Positions 44,636 to 54,544 of a stretch of DNA of 64,000 nucleotides are shown in pieces. A program made the position numbers and the translations under genes. The notes below the pieces were generated by a model, which saw nothing but the letters and a program-made list of their open reading frames with translations, ran no database searches and was not told the origin of the DNA. The stretch comes from Pedobacter segetis. GTDB lineage: Bacteria; Bacteroidota; Bacteroidia; Sphingobacteriales; Sphingobacteriaceae. Numbering within the stretch: position 1 is the first letter of the stretch; every line of letters starts with the position of its first letter. The DNA is taken from positions 1 through 64,000 of the forward strand of contig NZ_JAEHFY010000007.1 in assembly GCF_016623585.1 (NCBI RefSeq). The letters are read 5' to 3'.

Positions 44636-47182
44636 ATGCCTGTTAGAGGAAACCAGTTTAAAAAAAACACCTTAAGGGAAGATGCACTAGAAGGAGCATC
44701 GCAACCCTTTAAGAAAAAAGTAAGTGAAAAAAGAGAAGGATTACCGAAATTCAACTTCAATAACGACAGGGCAATAAAGATTTTTGGCTTGTTTCTGCTG
44801 TTGCTGGCCATTTATTTTTTAGTATCGTTCACATCTTATCTTTTTACTTGGCAAGATGATCAAAGCTATGTTATAGATGCCAATGGAGGTTGGAGCAATC
44901 TTTTTAAAACTACGGCAGAGTTAAAATCTAATGGTGTATTAAACCCAAACATCCAAAACTGGACGGGTAAACTAGGTGCTTTGCTCTCTCATCAGTTTAT
45001 GTATGAATGGTTTGGTTTGGCCTCTTTTATTTTTGTGTTTGTTTTCGTTATCATAGGGTATAGGTTGCTTTTTAAAGTGAAACTTTTATCAATACATAAA
45101 ACCTTGGCGTACAGTTTTTTCTTGTTGATATTTATCTCTGTTACTTTAGGTTTTTTCCATTCTTTTATTGGAGATTATCCACATTATATAGAAGGAGAAT
45201 TTGGTTATTTCTCTAACCTTTTATTACAAGCACAAATTGGTTCTACAGGGGCTGCGGTTCTATTGGTTTTTGCAGGTTTAACTTGTTTGATCATTGCTTA
45301 TAACATAGATTTTAAGCTGCCAGAAAGAAAGCCTAAACCTATCACAGAGCATTTTTTAGAGGATGATGATGATATGATTGAGGATGAAGAGGAAGATGTT
45401 TTAGAGGATGATGAAAGCCAATCTTTAGAAGATCTTCAAAAAAACAGGTTGGTTAATAGGCCAACTTTAACCACCAACTCATTTGAGGTTGAAAACACCT
45501 TAGAGAAAGAAGAGCCGGTCTCTAGGGCCAAAGATGATTTTGATGAAGTTGTTAATAACATCAGTAAACCATCACCTAAGATAGAGGACCAAGAAGATTT
45601 GGCTTTAACGATAGAAAAAACAGAAGAAGAAGCCAAAGCAGATGAATTGGTAGAACAATTTGGGGCGTTTGACCCAACTTTAGAATTATCATCTTACAAA
45701 AACCCAACATTAGAGCTTTTGGAACAATATGGCTCTGGTAAAATATCGGTAGATACTTCAGAATTAGAGAGCAATAAAAATAAAATTGTTGAAACGCTCA
45801 ACAATTATAATATAGAAATAGATAAAATAAAGGCCACCATTGGCCCAACGGTAACGCTTTATGAAATTATACCGGCACCAGGTGTTAGGATTTCTAAAAT
45901 CAAGAATTTAGAAGATGATATTGCCTTAAGTTTGGCCGCACTGGGCATAAGGATAATTGCACCAATGCCGGGTAAAGGTACAATTGGTATCGAAGTGCCA
46001 AATTCTCATCCCGAAATGGTTTCTATGCGCTCTATCATCGCAACAGAAAAATTCCAGAACACCACTATGGATTTGCCCATTGCTCTGGGTAAAACTATTT
46101 CTAACGAGGTTTTTATCGCCGATCTTGCCAAAATGCCGCATATGTTGGTAGCGGGTGCAACTGGGCAGGGTAAATCTGTTGGTATCAACACTATTTTAGT
46201 TTCGTTGCTTTATAAAAAACATCCATCACAATTAAAGTTTGTATTGGTAGATCCAAAAAAGGTAGAACTTTCCTTATTTAAGAAAATAGAAAGGCATTTT
46301 TTGGCAAAGCTTCCGGGCGAAGATGATGCCATCATCACGGATACCAAAAAAGTGATCAATACCCTAAATTCTTTATGTATAGAAATGGATCAACGTTATG
46401 ATCTACTTAAAGAGGCCGGAGTTAGGAATTTAAAAGAATACAATGAGAAATTTATAAAAAGAAAGCTTAACCCAAATAACGGACATAGGTTTTTGCCTTT
46501 TATTGTTTTAGTTATAGATGAGTTTGCCGATTTGATGATGACAGCAGGTAAAGAAGTGGAAACACCCATTGCCAGGTTAGCGCAGTTGGCTAGGGCAATT
46601 GGTATCCATTTAGTTTTGGCAACTCAAAGGCCATCTGTAAATATCATCACAGGAACAATTAAAGCCAACTTTCCTGCTCGTTTGGCCTTTAGGGTAACTT
46701 CCAAAATAGATTCGAGAACTATTTTGGATAGTGGTGGTGCAGATCAATTGATCGGAAAAGGAGATATGCTTTTATCAACAGGCAGTGATTTGATTCGGTT
46801 GCAATGCGCATTTGTAGATACGCCCGAAGTGGATCGTGTTACCGATTTTATTGGCGAACAAAGAGGATATGCCTCTGCTTATGAATTGCCAGAATATGTT
46901 GGTGATGATGGCGATGGTGGAAGTGTAAAAGATTTTGATCCAAACGATAGAGATGCAATGTTTGAAGATGCCGCCCGTTTAATAGTGATGCACCAGCAAG
47001 GTTCTACGTCTTTAATCCAGCGAAAGCTGAAATTGGGTTATAATAGGGCCGGTAGAATTATTGATCAGCTAGAAGGTGCGGGGATTGTGGGCCCGTTTGA
47101 GGGAAGTAAGGCAAGGGAAGTGCTTATTCCGGATGATTACTCATTGGAACAGTTGTTGGATGAATTGAACAAAAAGGATTAA
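44636..47182 (+). CDS. ftsK: DNA translocase FtsK/SpoIIIE
   Basis: FtsK moves chromosome DNA through the division septum. The 848-aa protein has four N-terminal membrane helices (about 50-215), a very acidic linker (EDDDDMIEDEEEDVLEDDES near residues 240-260), the RecA-like motor with Walker A AGATGQGKSVGINT near residue 503 and Walker B LPFIVLVIDEFADL, and a C-terminal winged-helix gamma domain (TSLIQRKLKLGYNRAGRII) that reads polar DNA sequences. It is 1 bp upstream of the lolA-like gene. Confidence 0.95.
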   Translation: MPVRGNQFKKNTLREDALEGASQPFKKKVSEKREGLPKFNFNNDRAIKIFGLFLLLLAIYFLVSFTSYLFTWQDDQSYVIDANGGWSNLFKTTAELKSNGVLNPNIQNWTGKLGALLSHQFMYEWFGLASFIFVFVFVIIGYRLLFKVKLLSIHKTLAYSFFLLIFISVTLGFFHSFIGDYPHYIEGEFGYFSNLLLQAQIGSTGAAVLLVFAGLTCLIIAYNIDFKLPERKPKPITEHFLEDDDDMIEDEEEDVLEDDESQSLEDLQKNRLVNRPTLTTNSFEVENTLEKEEPVSRAKDDFDEVVNNISKPSPKIEDQEDLALTIEKTEEEAKADELVEQFGAFDPTLELSSYKNPTLELLEQYGSGKISVDTSELESNKNKIVETLNNYNIEIDKIKATIGPTVTLYEIIPAPGVRISKIKNLEDDIALSLAALGIRIIAPMPGKGTIGIEVPNSHPEMVSMRSIIATEKFQNTTMDLPIALGKTISNEVFIADLAKMPHMLVAGATGQGKSVGINTILVSLLYKKHPSQLKFVLVDPKKVELSLFKKIERHFLAKLPGEDDAIITDTKKVINTLNSLCIEMDQRYDLLKEAGVRNLKEYNEKFIKRKLNPNNGHRFLPFIVLVIDEFADLMMTAGKEVETPIARLAQLARAIGIHLVLATQRPSVNIITGTIKANFPARLAFRVTSKIDSRTILDSGGADQLIGKGDMLLSTGSDLIRLQCAFVDTPEVDRVTDFIGEQRGYASAYELPEYVGDDGDGGSVKDFDPNDRDAMFEDAARLIVMHQQGSTSLIQRKLKLGYNRAGRIIDQLEGAGIVGPFEGSKAREVLIPDDYSLEQLLDELNKKD

Positions 47183-47183
47183 A

Positions 47184-47837
47184 ATGAAGAAATTATATGT
47201 AATGATGTTGGGCTTGTTTATGTTAACAGGCTTAGTTAATGCTTTTGCCCAATCAGATCCTGATGCAAAGGCAATATTAGCGGGGGTGAGCAAGAAATAT
47301 AGGTCTTATAATGTTGTTAGGGCAGATTTTACCTATACATTAAAAAACCCGCAGGCCAATTTAAACGAATCTCAGGATGGGACTTTGCTAGTTAGATCTG
47401 CCCAAAACAAATACAAGGTTGAGGTTGGCGGCCAAGAATTGATTTCTAACGGGCAGGTACAATGGACTTATTTGAAAAACGATAACGAAGTCCAGATAAG
47501 CGAGATTGATAATAGTTCTGATGCCTTAAACCCCGCCAAGATATTTACCATTTATGAAAAAGGTTTTAAATACGTTTATTTGGGAGATACCAAAATAGCA
47601 GGTAGGGTTTACCAAAACATTGAGTTGGCACCATTGCAAAATAGGTCTTTTTCTAAAATTAAGTTGAGGATAGATAAGGTTAACAAACAGATTTCAAATA
47701 TAGTGGTGAACGATAAAAACGGTAATGTTTATACCTATAACATCAAAAGTTTTACGCCAAACGTAAAAGTTACCGATACTACTTTTTCTTTTGATCCCAA
47801 GGCCCATCCCGGTGTTGATGTTGTAGATCTGAGGTAA
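47184..47837 (+). CDS. LolA-like outer-membrane lipoprotein carrier protein
   Basis: The 217-aa exported protein (signal peptide with cleavage near NAFAQ) has the LolA-type beta-fold pattern: a hydrophobic pocket region (RADFTYTLKNPQANLN...), EVGGQELISNGQVQWTYLKN and SKIKLRIDKVNKQISNIVV. In Bacteroidota such proteins carry lipoproteins across the periplasm. It is directly downstream of ftsK, an arrangement seen in other Gram-negative bacteria too. Confidence 0.85.
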   Translation: MKKLYVMMLGLFMLTGLVNAFAQSDPDAKAILAGVSKKYRSYNVVRADFTYTLKNPQANLNESQDGTLLVRSAQNKYKVEVGGQELISNGQVQWTYLKNDNEVQISEIDNSSDALNPAKIFTIYEKGFKYVYLGDTKIAGRVYQNIELAPLQNRSFSKIKLRIDKVNKQISNIVVNDKNGNVYTYNIKSFTPNVKVTDTTFSFDPKAHPGVDVVDLR

Positions 47838-48023
47838 TTTGATAAATCATTCCAATCGTATTGTATCATTCCGTTAGCCAGCTGGCTAATCGGGATTTTA
47901 ATAGCATGGAGATTTGTATTGTTGCTGATTATGCTTAGTTATTAAATACAATAGATGGCGGGCAGAATGAAATGTTAAAACATAATTCAAAAAATCTAAT
48001 CTTTTTTCGCAAATTTGAATCAA

Positions 48024-48299
48024 ATGGGCATCTCCTTTACTAACCATACCTTAGAGAAACTAGAACAACTGCTTAAAGAAGTGGGTTTTAAAGTAAGGTA
48101 CGAAAAAGGAAATTTTAAAACAGGATCATGCCAGTTAGAAAGCAGCAAGGTTATAGTTGTCAATAAATTCTCTAATTTAGAGAACAAGATCATTTCTTTA
48201 ATAGAATTGATCAAAAATATAGATTTAGATGTTTCTATCATCGGCGAAAAGCAAAAGGCATTTTATTATTCATTAAAGCAAACGGAAATCACATTTTGA
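48024..48299 (+). CDS. hypothetical small cytosolic protein upstream of the MBL hydrolase
   Basis: The 91-aa protein starts at ATG 48024 (MGISFTNHTLEKLEQLLKEV), preferred to the TTG at 48015. It has no signal or membrane segment. Its TGA overlaps the TTG start of the next gene (ttga), so the two are translationally coupled. I do not recognise a function. Confidence 0.65.
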   Translation: MGISFTNHTLEKLEQLLKEVGFKVRYEKGNFKTGSCQLESSKVIVVNKFSNLENKIISLIELIKNIDLDVSIIGEKQKAFYYSLKQTEITF

Positions 48300-49057
48300 A
48301 AGTTACTTTTTTAGGAACCGGAACTTCACAAGGTGTGCCCGTAATTGCTTGTAATTGTGATGTTTGCCAATCATTAAACCCAAAAGATAAACGCTTAAGG
48401 AGCAGTATTTTAATAGAATCTAAAGAGAAAACCATCGTTATTGATACTGGCCCAGATTTTAGGCAGCAAATGTTAAGGCAAAACGTACAAAAACTAGATG
48501 CCGTAGTATTTACCCATGCCCATAAAGATCATATTGCAGGTTTAGATGATATTAGGGCATTCAATTTTAAGCAGAAAGCGGCGATGGATATTTATGCAAC
48601 CTCTGCGGTGCAAGAAGCCTTAAAGGTAGAGTTCCATTATATCTTTTCCGATTATAAATATCCGGGCATACCGCAGGTAAATTTGCACACCATTCATCAT
48701 CAAGATTTTAACGTAGGCGATATTAAACTGAAACCCTTGGAAGTGATGCACTTTAAGCTCCCGGTACTGGGTTTTAGGATAAATGATTTTACTTACATTA
48801 CCGATGCTAAAACCATCAGCGATAGCGAACAAGAAAAAATTAATGGAAGTAAAGTATTGGTAATCAATTCGCTACAAAAGGAAAAACACATTTCGCATTT
48901 CACGTTTGAAGAGGCTATTTTATTTGCACAGAAAATAGGGGCAGAGAAGACCTATTTTACGCACATAAGCCATAAATTAGGAAAGCATATTGATGTTTCA
49001 AAAGAACTCCCTGCCGCAATTGAGCTAGCTTACGATGGTTTATCTTTTGAAATCTAA
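48296..49057 (+). CDS. metallo-beta-lactamase-fold hydrolase
   Basis: This 253-aa enzyme has the MBL zinc motif THAHKDHIAGLDD near residues 74-86 and an upstream Cys pair (CNCDVC) found in the PhnP-like group. It starts MKVTFLGTGTSQGVP with TTG at 48296, overlapping the stop of the previous gene, since no nearby ATG fits the family start. A role in phosphodiester or cyclic phosphate hydrolysis is possible for PhnP-like proteins. Confidence 0.87.
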   Translation: MKVTFLGTGTSQGVPVIACNCDVCQSLNPKDKRLRSSILIESKEKTIVIDTGPDFRQQMLRQNVQKLDAVVFTHAHKDHIAGLDDIRAFNFKQKAAMDIYATSAVQEALKVEFHYIFSDYKYPGIPQVNLHTIHHQDFNVGDIKLKPLEVMHFKLPVLGFRINDFTYITDAKTISDSEQEKINGSKVLVINSLQKEKHISHFTFEEAILFAQKIGAEKTYFTHISHKLGKHIDVSKELPAAIELAYDGLSFEI

Positions 49058-49196
49058 AATTAGCTTTTTTCTTATTTTATTTAGTTCATTTACTATTTTA
49101 ATATAGATCTACCATGTTTTTTACCTAAATTAAAGAATTGATTTATAGTCGGTTCCTTAGTGGTATGGTTTTAGATTAATCTATAAAAAACTACCT

Positions 49197-49652
49197 ATGC
49201 TATCTGTTAATTTTATCATCCTTTTATTGATTTCATGTTTGCCTATTCAATCTCTGCCTCAAAAAATAGATGAAGATGCAATTGTTGGTAAATGGATGAG
49301 CACTGAAAAAAATGTTGAAGTAGAGGTTTATAAAGTTAACGATGAATTTAGGGCAAAAGTAGTTTGGTTTGATGATACTGATGATTTAAGTCGCCCAATG
49401 GAAACTAGGAAAGATCTGAATAACCCTGATAAAAAGCTTAGGGACCATAAAATATTAGGTATGAATGTGCTTAAAAACCTGAGATTTAACCCAGAAAACG
49501 ATAGATGGGAAAACGGTATTATTTATGATGCCAATAGTGGCAGGCATTTTAGTTCAGTAGTGTATTTTAATGATGATGGTTTGCTAGAGGTTAAAGGTTA
49601 TTGGAAATTCGAGTTTTTATGCCAAACCGTAGCGTTTAGAAGGGTTTATTGA
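49197..49652 (+). CDS. DUF2147 exported protein
   Basis: This 151-aa protein has a signal peptide (about 1-21, IQSLPQ) and the DUF2147 pattern DEDAIVGKWMSTEKNVEVEVY, then HKILGMNVLKNLRFNPEND, WENGIIYDANSGRHF and GYWKFEFLCQTVAFRRVY. Some members of the family are linked to lipid or sugar-ester binding but no reaction is established. It is convergent with the HlyD gene. Confidence 0.8.
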   Translation: MLSVNFIILLLISCLPIQSLPQKIDEDAIVGKWMSTEKNVEVEVYKVNDEFRAKVVWFDDTDDLSRPMETRKDLNNPDKKLRDHKILGMNVLKNLRFNPENDRWENGIIYDANSGRHFSSVVYFNDDGLLEVKGYWKFEFLCQTVAFRRVY

Positions 49653-49672
49653 TCGTTCATTCTTCTTCATTA

Positions 49673-50992
49673 TTATTGCTCCAAAACATATTTTAAATTA
49701 TCAAATAACCGCTGTATAAACCTTCTGTCATTGGTAACGATTTCTGCAACGCCTTTGCTTTCAAATTTAAAATCCAGTTTTTTGCCATAGTTTGTTTTTA
49801 AACCATTTGGAAAATTTACGGTAACTAAATAGGTTTCAATATTTCCATTTTCTGCCTTTTCTAAATTCGTAGTTAAGGAGATTGATTCTATTTTGCCTCT
49901 TAAAGAACCGAATTCCATATACGGATAGTTATCTAATTTCACGATAACTTCTTGCCCTATTTTTAGCTTTCCAGAACCATTAGCAGGTATTAATACTTGC
50001 CCATATGTTTTGTCGTTAGTTGGAACAATGGTAAATACTTGTTCGCCACTCTGCACAAACTGATTCTCTGTGTAGAATTTCAGAAACTGCACTCTCCCTT
50101 TAAACGGAGCTTTAAAAACATATTTTTGCTCCCAGATTTTTATATTGTCTTTTAAATCATTATATGCAGAAATAAAAGCAATACGCAATTGGTTTCCTTT
50201 CTCAGGATTTTGGATACTCAACTCTTGGATTTTTCCAACTGTTTGCTGAGTTGCTTGTTTAGCCTGGATTAAATTATTGCTGGCACTTTGTACAGCATCT
50301 TTGCTGTTGAGGTAGTTGACTTCTGCCTTATCAAACTCCGACTCACTGATCACTTTTTGAATCAATAATATCGAATCTCTTAAATAGAATTTTTTAGCAT
50401 AGCCTAATGTTCTTTTGGACATCTCAAGTCTATTTGATAGCGTAGTAACAGCATCTTTTTGCTCTTTAATCAATGCGTTCAAATTTTCTTCTTGCTTATC
50501 GTAATAATGGTCTTGCTGGTAATTTAACAAATCTTGCAGCGCATTATAAAAAGCATAATATTTGATGTTCAGTTCTCCAATCGAAAAATCATGCGGAAGG
50601 TTTTCTTTAATTATTTTGATGTCAGATTTAATGGGGTTATACAGGTCTAACAGACTGTCAATTTTTGTTACTGCAAAGGGAGAAGTTGCGTTTTCTATAT
50701 AAGCAATAATTTGCCCCTCTTTAACCTCTTCCATAGAAGAAACATTAAGCAGTTTTAGTTTACCGTTACTATTAGCTACCAATTTAATTGGAGACACATT
50801 GGAATTGATGGTAATTTGCCCTTGCAATATATCTGGATATTTGGCCAGCCAGCCAAAAGTGAGCAATAATATAAAAATGAAGGTAACGATAAGCCCTATC
50901 CATAATCCAAATTTTGTCGGCATCCGCTCAATAATATGCTGCACCTGTTCTGTACGTTGGTTCTGATGAAATTTTGATGAATCGTTTTCCAT
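49673..50992 (-). CDS. HlyD-family adaptor of the second C39 exporter
   Basis: The 439-aa protein has one membrane helix (about residues 32-51, LWIGLIVTFIFILLLTFGW), a lipoyl-like motif (LLNVSSMEEVKEGQIIAYIE), a long coiled-coil region (about 130-275) and a beta-barrel end with VFKAPFKGRVQFL. It lies 45 bp after its ABC gene on the same strand. It would bridge the exporter to an outer-membrane channel encoded elsewhere. It is a paralogue of the adaptor at 5196-6482. Confidence 0.88.
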   Translation of the reverse strand: MENDSSKFHQNQRTEQVQHIIERMPTKFGLWIGLIVTFIFILLLTFGWLAKYPDILQGQITINSNVSPIKLVANSNGKLKLLNVSSMEEVKEGQIIAYIENATSPFAVTKIDSLLDLYNPIKSDIKIIKENLPHDFSIGELNIKYYAFYNALQDLLNYQQDHYYDKQEENLNALIKEQKDAVTTLSNRLEMSKRTLGYAKKFYLRDSILLIQKVISESEFDKAEVNYLNSKDAVQSASNNLIQAKQATQQTVGKIQELSIQNPEKGNQLRIAFISAYNDLKDNIKIWEQKYVFKAPFKGRVQFLKFYTENQFVQSGEQVFTIVPTNDKTYGQVLIPANGSGKLKIGQEVIVKLDNYPYMEFGSLRGKIESISLTTNLEKAENGNIETYLVTVNFPNGLKTNYGKKLDFKFESKGVAEIVTNDRRFIQRLFDNLKYVLEQ

Positions 50993-51037
50993 TATTTTGC
51001 AGGAATTTTATAAGTTTTTTATGCTTTATGGTAAATT

Positions 51038-53296
51038 CTATGACAAGGCTAAAGGAGTGTTTGGGGAAACTGCAGAGGTTAAATCCAATTGAGATTGAAC
51101 CAACTGAAAGTATCTGCCTTTTTTCTCCATTAAAGTTTGATGGTTGCCAATTTCTACAATCATACCGTTTTGCATTACTACAATCTGGTCTGCTTTTTTA
51201 ATGGTGCTTAATCTGTGGGCAACCACTATAACGGTTTTTTCTTTAAATACCTTGTCTAATGCCTGAGTGATTTTTTGTTCGTTTATAGTATCCAAGCTAT
51301 TAGTAGCTTCATCAAAAAAAAGATAATCTGGGTCTTTATATAATGCTCTTGCAATTAAAATCCTCTGTTTTTGTCCACCACTTAAACCACGCCCTTGTTC
51401 GCCCATTTTGGTTTGGTAACCTAATGGCAAAGCTTCTATCTCTGCGGAAATGTTAGCGGTATCCAAAGCTTTTTTTAGTTTGGCATAATCAATTTTTTCA
51501 TCATCTAAAACCACATTGTTAAGTATGGTATCGTTAAAAATTTTACCGTCCTGCATAACTGCGCCACATTTGTTTCGCCATTGGCGTAAACTGATATTGT
51601 TAACGTTCATATTGCCCATCTGTATTTCTCCGTAGGAAGGCTTATATAAACGGAGTAATAATTTTAGTAAAGTTGATTTACCGCTTCCGCTATCGCCAAC
51701 AATTGCGGTAACTTTACCTTCTGGAATCATCAACCTTATTCCTTTCAAAATTAAAGCTCCTGCTGGCGTATATTGAAAACTTACGTTATTTAATATTAAG
51801 CTTTTGTTTTCTGGTAATTGTATAGGGTTATCCCCAACACTTTGATGCTCATCTTCTAATTGATGGATTTCATTTAAGCGTAAAAAAGAAATTTTTGCAA
51901 ACTGAAAAGAGGTAATGAACTGAATAAATTGCACCACAGGTGCGTTAAGCATCCCGATAATAAATTGGGTAGATATCATTATCCCAAAAGTCATTTCCCC
52001 GTTTATTACCGCTTTGGCACAAAAAAAGGTAATAAACAAATTTTTTAAGTTGTCTATAAACTGTGCACCTAGGTTTTGAATATTGTTTACGTTTAAAACC
52101 CGCAAATTTACTTTGTACAAACGGGCTTGTATATCCTCCCATTTCCAACGTTTTTGCTTTTCGTAATTGTTAATCTTAATATCCTGTATGCTCCCAATAG
52201 TTTCTACCCAATAGCTTTGGTTTTTACTTACCAATTCAAAATATTCCCAATCCAGTTTTTTTCTTAATCTTAAAAAAGCCAGTACCCATAACACGTATAA
52301 TATACTCCCAGTTAAAAATATAGCAAAAATGATGGTATTATAGATGAGCAGGATAACACCAAATACCAAAAATGTTAAGGTAGAAAACACCATGTTTAAG
52401 GAATTGTTCATAATAAAGCTCCTTATCCGCTCATGGTCTTGCGCCCTTTGCAAAATATCCCCAGTCATTTTGTTCTCGAAAAAAGTGATGGGTAACAGCA
52501 TTATTTTTATAAGATAGTCAGAAATAAGGGCAATGTTTATACGGGCGGTAATGTGCATCAAAATCCAATCTCGCACCAAGTTGCTCAATAATATGCTTAC
52601 ATATATGGCTACGTTGGCAATCAATAAAATATTGATAAAATCTATATCATGGGTTTGTATGCCCACATCTATTACCGCTTTGCTAATGAACGGCAAAAAG
52701 CCTTGCAAAATGGTAACTATCAGCATTACCATAAACAAGTTGACAAAGCTTTTTTTATAGGGCGTAAAATAATTCAAAAAGTGGGTAAAGGTTTTTTGCT
52801 GGTTATTTTTTTCTTCTGCTTGCTTTTCATAAAAATCTGCCTGTGGGTTTAGTGCCAATAAAATTCCCTTTGCTTTATTGGTGGCTGTATTTTCATGTTT
52901 TATCCATTTCTCACAAAAATCATCTGCTTCAAATTTTAACAGGCCTTTAGCTGGGTCTGCTACATAAATTAAACCGTCTGTATCTCCGTTTTTTTTAAAA
53001 GTAGGCTTGGTTTTATAAACTACTACAAAATGGCTGTTATCCCAATGGGCAATGGCGGGTAATGGTATTTTTGTTAACAGCTCCTCTTTTGTGCACTTTA
53101 AGGAAAGCGAACGCAAGCCAATGTTTTCTGCTGCATGGCTAAGGTCTAAAAAGGATACGCCTTCCTTGGTAATGCCACATTTATCCCTTAAAAACTGGAG
53201 GGTATAAAATTTACCATAAAACTTGGCTATCATTTTTAAACAGGCTGGCCCACAGTCCATCATGTCCATTTGCCTATCTAAAGGGAATGTTTTCAC
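51038..53296 (-). CDS. peptidase-domain (C39) ABC exporter for a double-glycine peptide
   Basis: This 752-aa protein cleaves Gly-Gly leaders and exports the peptide. The C39 domain has Gln9, catalytic Cys15 (QMDMMDCGPACLKM), His in HFVVVYK near residue 88 and Asp in VADPAKG near 110. The membrane domain spans about 170-460. The ATPase has Walker A GDSGSGKST near residue 532, canonical signature LSGGQ, Walker B YLFFDEATNSLD and H-loop VVAHRLST. It is divergent from the precursor gene at 53480, sharing a 183-bp promoter region. Confidence 0.93.
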   Translation of the reverse strand: MKTFPLDRQMDMMDCGPACLKMIAKFYGKFYTLQFLRDKCGITKEGVSFLDLSHAAENIGLRSLSLKCTKEELLTKIPLPAIAHWDNSHFVVVYKTKPTFKKNGDTDGLIYVADPAKGLLKFEADDFCEKWIKHENTATNKAKGILLALNPQADFYEKQAEEKNNQQKTFTHFLNYFTPYKKSFVNLFMVMLIVTILQGFLPFISKAVIDVGIQTHDIDFINILLIANVAIYVSILLSNLVRDWILMHITARINIALISDYLIKIMLLPITFFENKMTGDILQRAQDHERIRSFIMNNSLNMVFSTLTFLVFGVILLIYNTIIFAIFLTGSILYVLWVLAFLRLRKKLDWEYFELVSKNQSYWVETIGSIQDIKINNYEKQKRWKWEDIQARLYKVNLRVLNVNNIQNLGAQFIDNLKNLFITFFCAKAVINGEMTFGIMISTQFIIGMLNAPVVQFIQFITSFQFAKISFLRLNEIHQLEDEHQSVGDNPIQLPENKSLILNNVSFQYTPAGALILKGIRLMIPEGKVTAIVGDSGSGKSTLLKLLLRLYKPSYGEIQMGNMNVNNISLRQWRNKCGAVMQDGKIFNDTILNNVVLDDEKIDYAKLKKALDTANISAEIEALPLGYQTKMGEQGRGLSGGQKQRILIARALYKDPDYLFFDEATNSLDTINEQKITQALDKVFKEKTVIVVAHRLSTIKKADQIVVMQNGMIVEIGNHQTLMEKKGRYFQLVQSQLDLTSAVSPNTPLALS

Positions 53297-53397
53297 AGAT
53301 GATTAAATTTTTTTAAATAATTTGGAAAATAAAAAATTCTTATTTAATTTTAACGTAAATATAGATGAAAAATGAAGTTAATATTAATCTAAGAGCA

Positions 53398-53412
53398 TTT
53401 TTTTTTTTTTTT
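53398..53412. repeat. 15-base homopolymeric T tract in the divergent promoter region
   Basis: A run of 15 T lies between the exporter gene and the precursor gene. Slipped-strand mispairing at such a tract could change promoter spacing and turn expression on or off. Whether it does so is not shown. Confidence 0.7.
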
Positions 53413-53479
53413 GAGTTAACATTAGCGTTTTTAGACTATTTAAACCAAAATATAAATTAATCCATTAACAATTAAATTT

Positions 53480-54019
53480 ATGAAAAGCAAAGCTAAATTG
53501 GCATTTGAAATGCTGGAGCAAGAAATTGAATTGATGAGTAGTGGCGAATTGGAAAATTTTATTGGTGGGAGTGGGATATATATAGATGGAGCAATAATAG
53601 ATATAGACCAATATGGACACACTGTAGTTAGTTATGATGGTGGATGCAGTTATAGTAACTTAGGTGGTAATGTGACTTTTTATGGGAGTAGTAATACGGG
53701 TGGGTCTTATGATGGGTGGGATGCAATGAGCTTAATGATAGCCTCGGGAGGCACAGCGGCAACTTGGGCTCAATATGCTGCTGAAGTAGGTCTAGGTAGT
53801 GATGCCGCAGCGGGCTTCATTTCTGCAAGTCGATATTTTGTATATGCTGACATAGGATATAACGGATACGAATTATTAAGTGGAAATGGGAGTTGGGAGG
53901 ACGCAGGTCAAATAGCTTTAGCAGGAGCGGTTATAGCTTCAGGCGGTTCTCTCGCTTTTGTTCTAGGTACAGGATTAGCAGGTTGGGAGCTTTATGAATA
54001 TTATAGAGACCATCAATAG
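53480..54019 (+). CDS. secreted peptide precursor with double-glycine leader (bacteriocin- or RaxX-like)
   Basis: The 179-residue protein has a leader (MKSKAKLAFEMLEQEIELMS, then SGELENFIGG) ending in Gly29-Gly30, the site expected for the C39 exporter encoded next door. The mature part (about 149 aa) has a Tyr/Asp-rich start (Tyr34, Tyr45 and Tyr52 near Asp) and a Gly/Ser/Ala-rich middle. Its C-terminal half is hydrophobic and Ala/Gly-rich (for example IALAGAVIASGGSLAFVLG), able to form membrane helices as in large pore-forming microcins. It has one Cys only, so lanthionine or disulfide types are unlikely. An antimicrobial or signalling role is inferred. Confidence 0.75.
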   Translation: MKSKAKLAFEMLEQEIELMSSGELENFIGGSGIYIDGAIIDIDQYGHTVVSYDGGCSYSNLGGNVTFYGSSNTGGSYDGWDAMSLMIASGGTAATWAQYAAEVGLGSDAAAGFISASRYFVYADIGYNGYELLSGNGSWEDAGQIALAGAVIASGGSLAFVLGTGLAGWELYEYYRDHQ

Positions 54020-54025
54020 TTTATT

Positions 54026-54439
54026 ATGACGATAAAAAAATATTTATTGATATGTTATTTTGTGTTTTATAATTACTATAGAAAAAAAGATAACAAATAT
54101 GATAAAGAAAACAAAAACACTTGGTTGAGTGCTTTGATTGTTACAATGCTTCCCTTTACTATCGTCAATTTAACTTTATTTTTCTTTTTATTAAACTACC
54201 TTGGAATTTTTATTCCAGGAATTATTCAAGTTTTAATTTTAATATTTCTATCACATAGGATATTTTCCAATTTACTATTTAAAGTTTATGAGGTAAATAA
54301 ATACGAAGGTGTTTCCCAACAAACAGAGATTGAACTTAACAAATATTCTATATTTTACCCTATATGTTTTTATGCTATTAGTATTATATTTTTTTTGATT
54401 GCAACCTATTTAAGAAATGGTTATATTATTAAAAGTTAA
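54026..54439 (+). CDS. small membrane protein, immunity candidate
   Basis: The 137-aa protein has about three hydrophobic segments (for example IVTMLPFTIVNLTLFFFLLN and YSIFYPICFYAISIIFFLIA) and a lysine-rich start. It begins 6 bp after the precursor gene, so it is co-transcribed. Small membrane proteins in this position are often self-immunity factors. I know no family and the role is an inference. Confidence 0.6.
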   Translation: MTIKKYLLICYFVFYNYYRKKDNKYDKENKNTWLSALIVTMLPFTIVNLTLFFFLLNYLGIFIPGIIQVLILIFLSHRIFSNLLFKVYEVNKYEGVSQQTEIELNKYSIFYPICFYAISIIFFLIATYLRNGYIIKS

Positions 54440-54544
54440 GGTCATAGAATATTTTTATAATAAAATTTCGTAATCGATCAACAGGACAAGTTCACTATAT
54501 TGAGGGATACAGGGTTGCTATGGGAAGGAAAAGGGATTTTTTTT

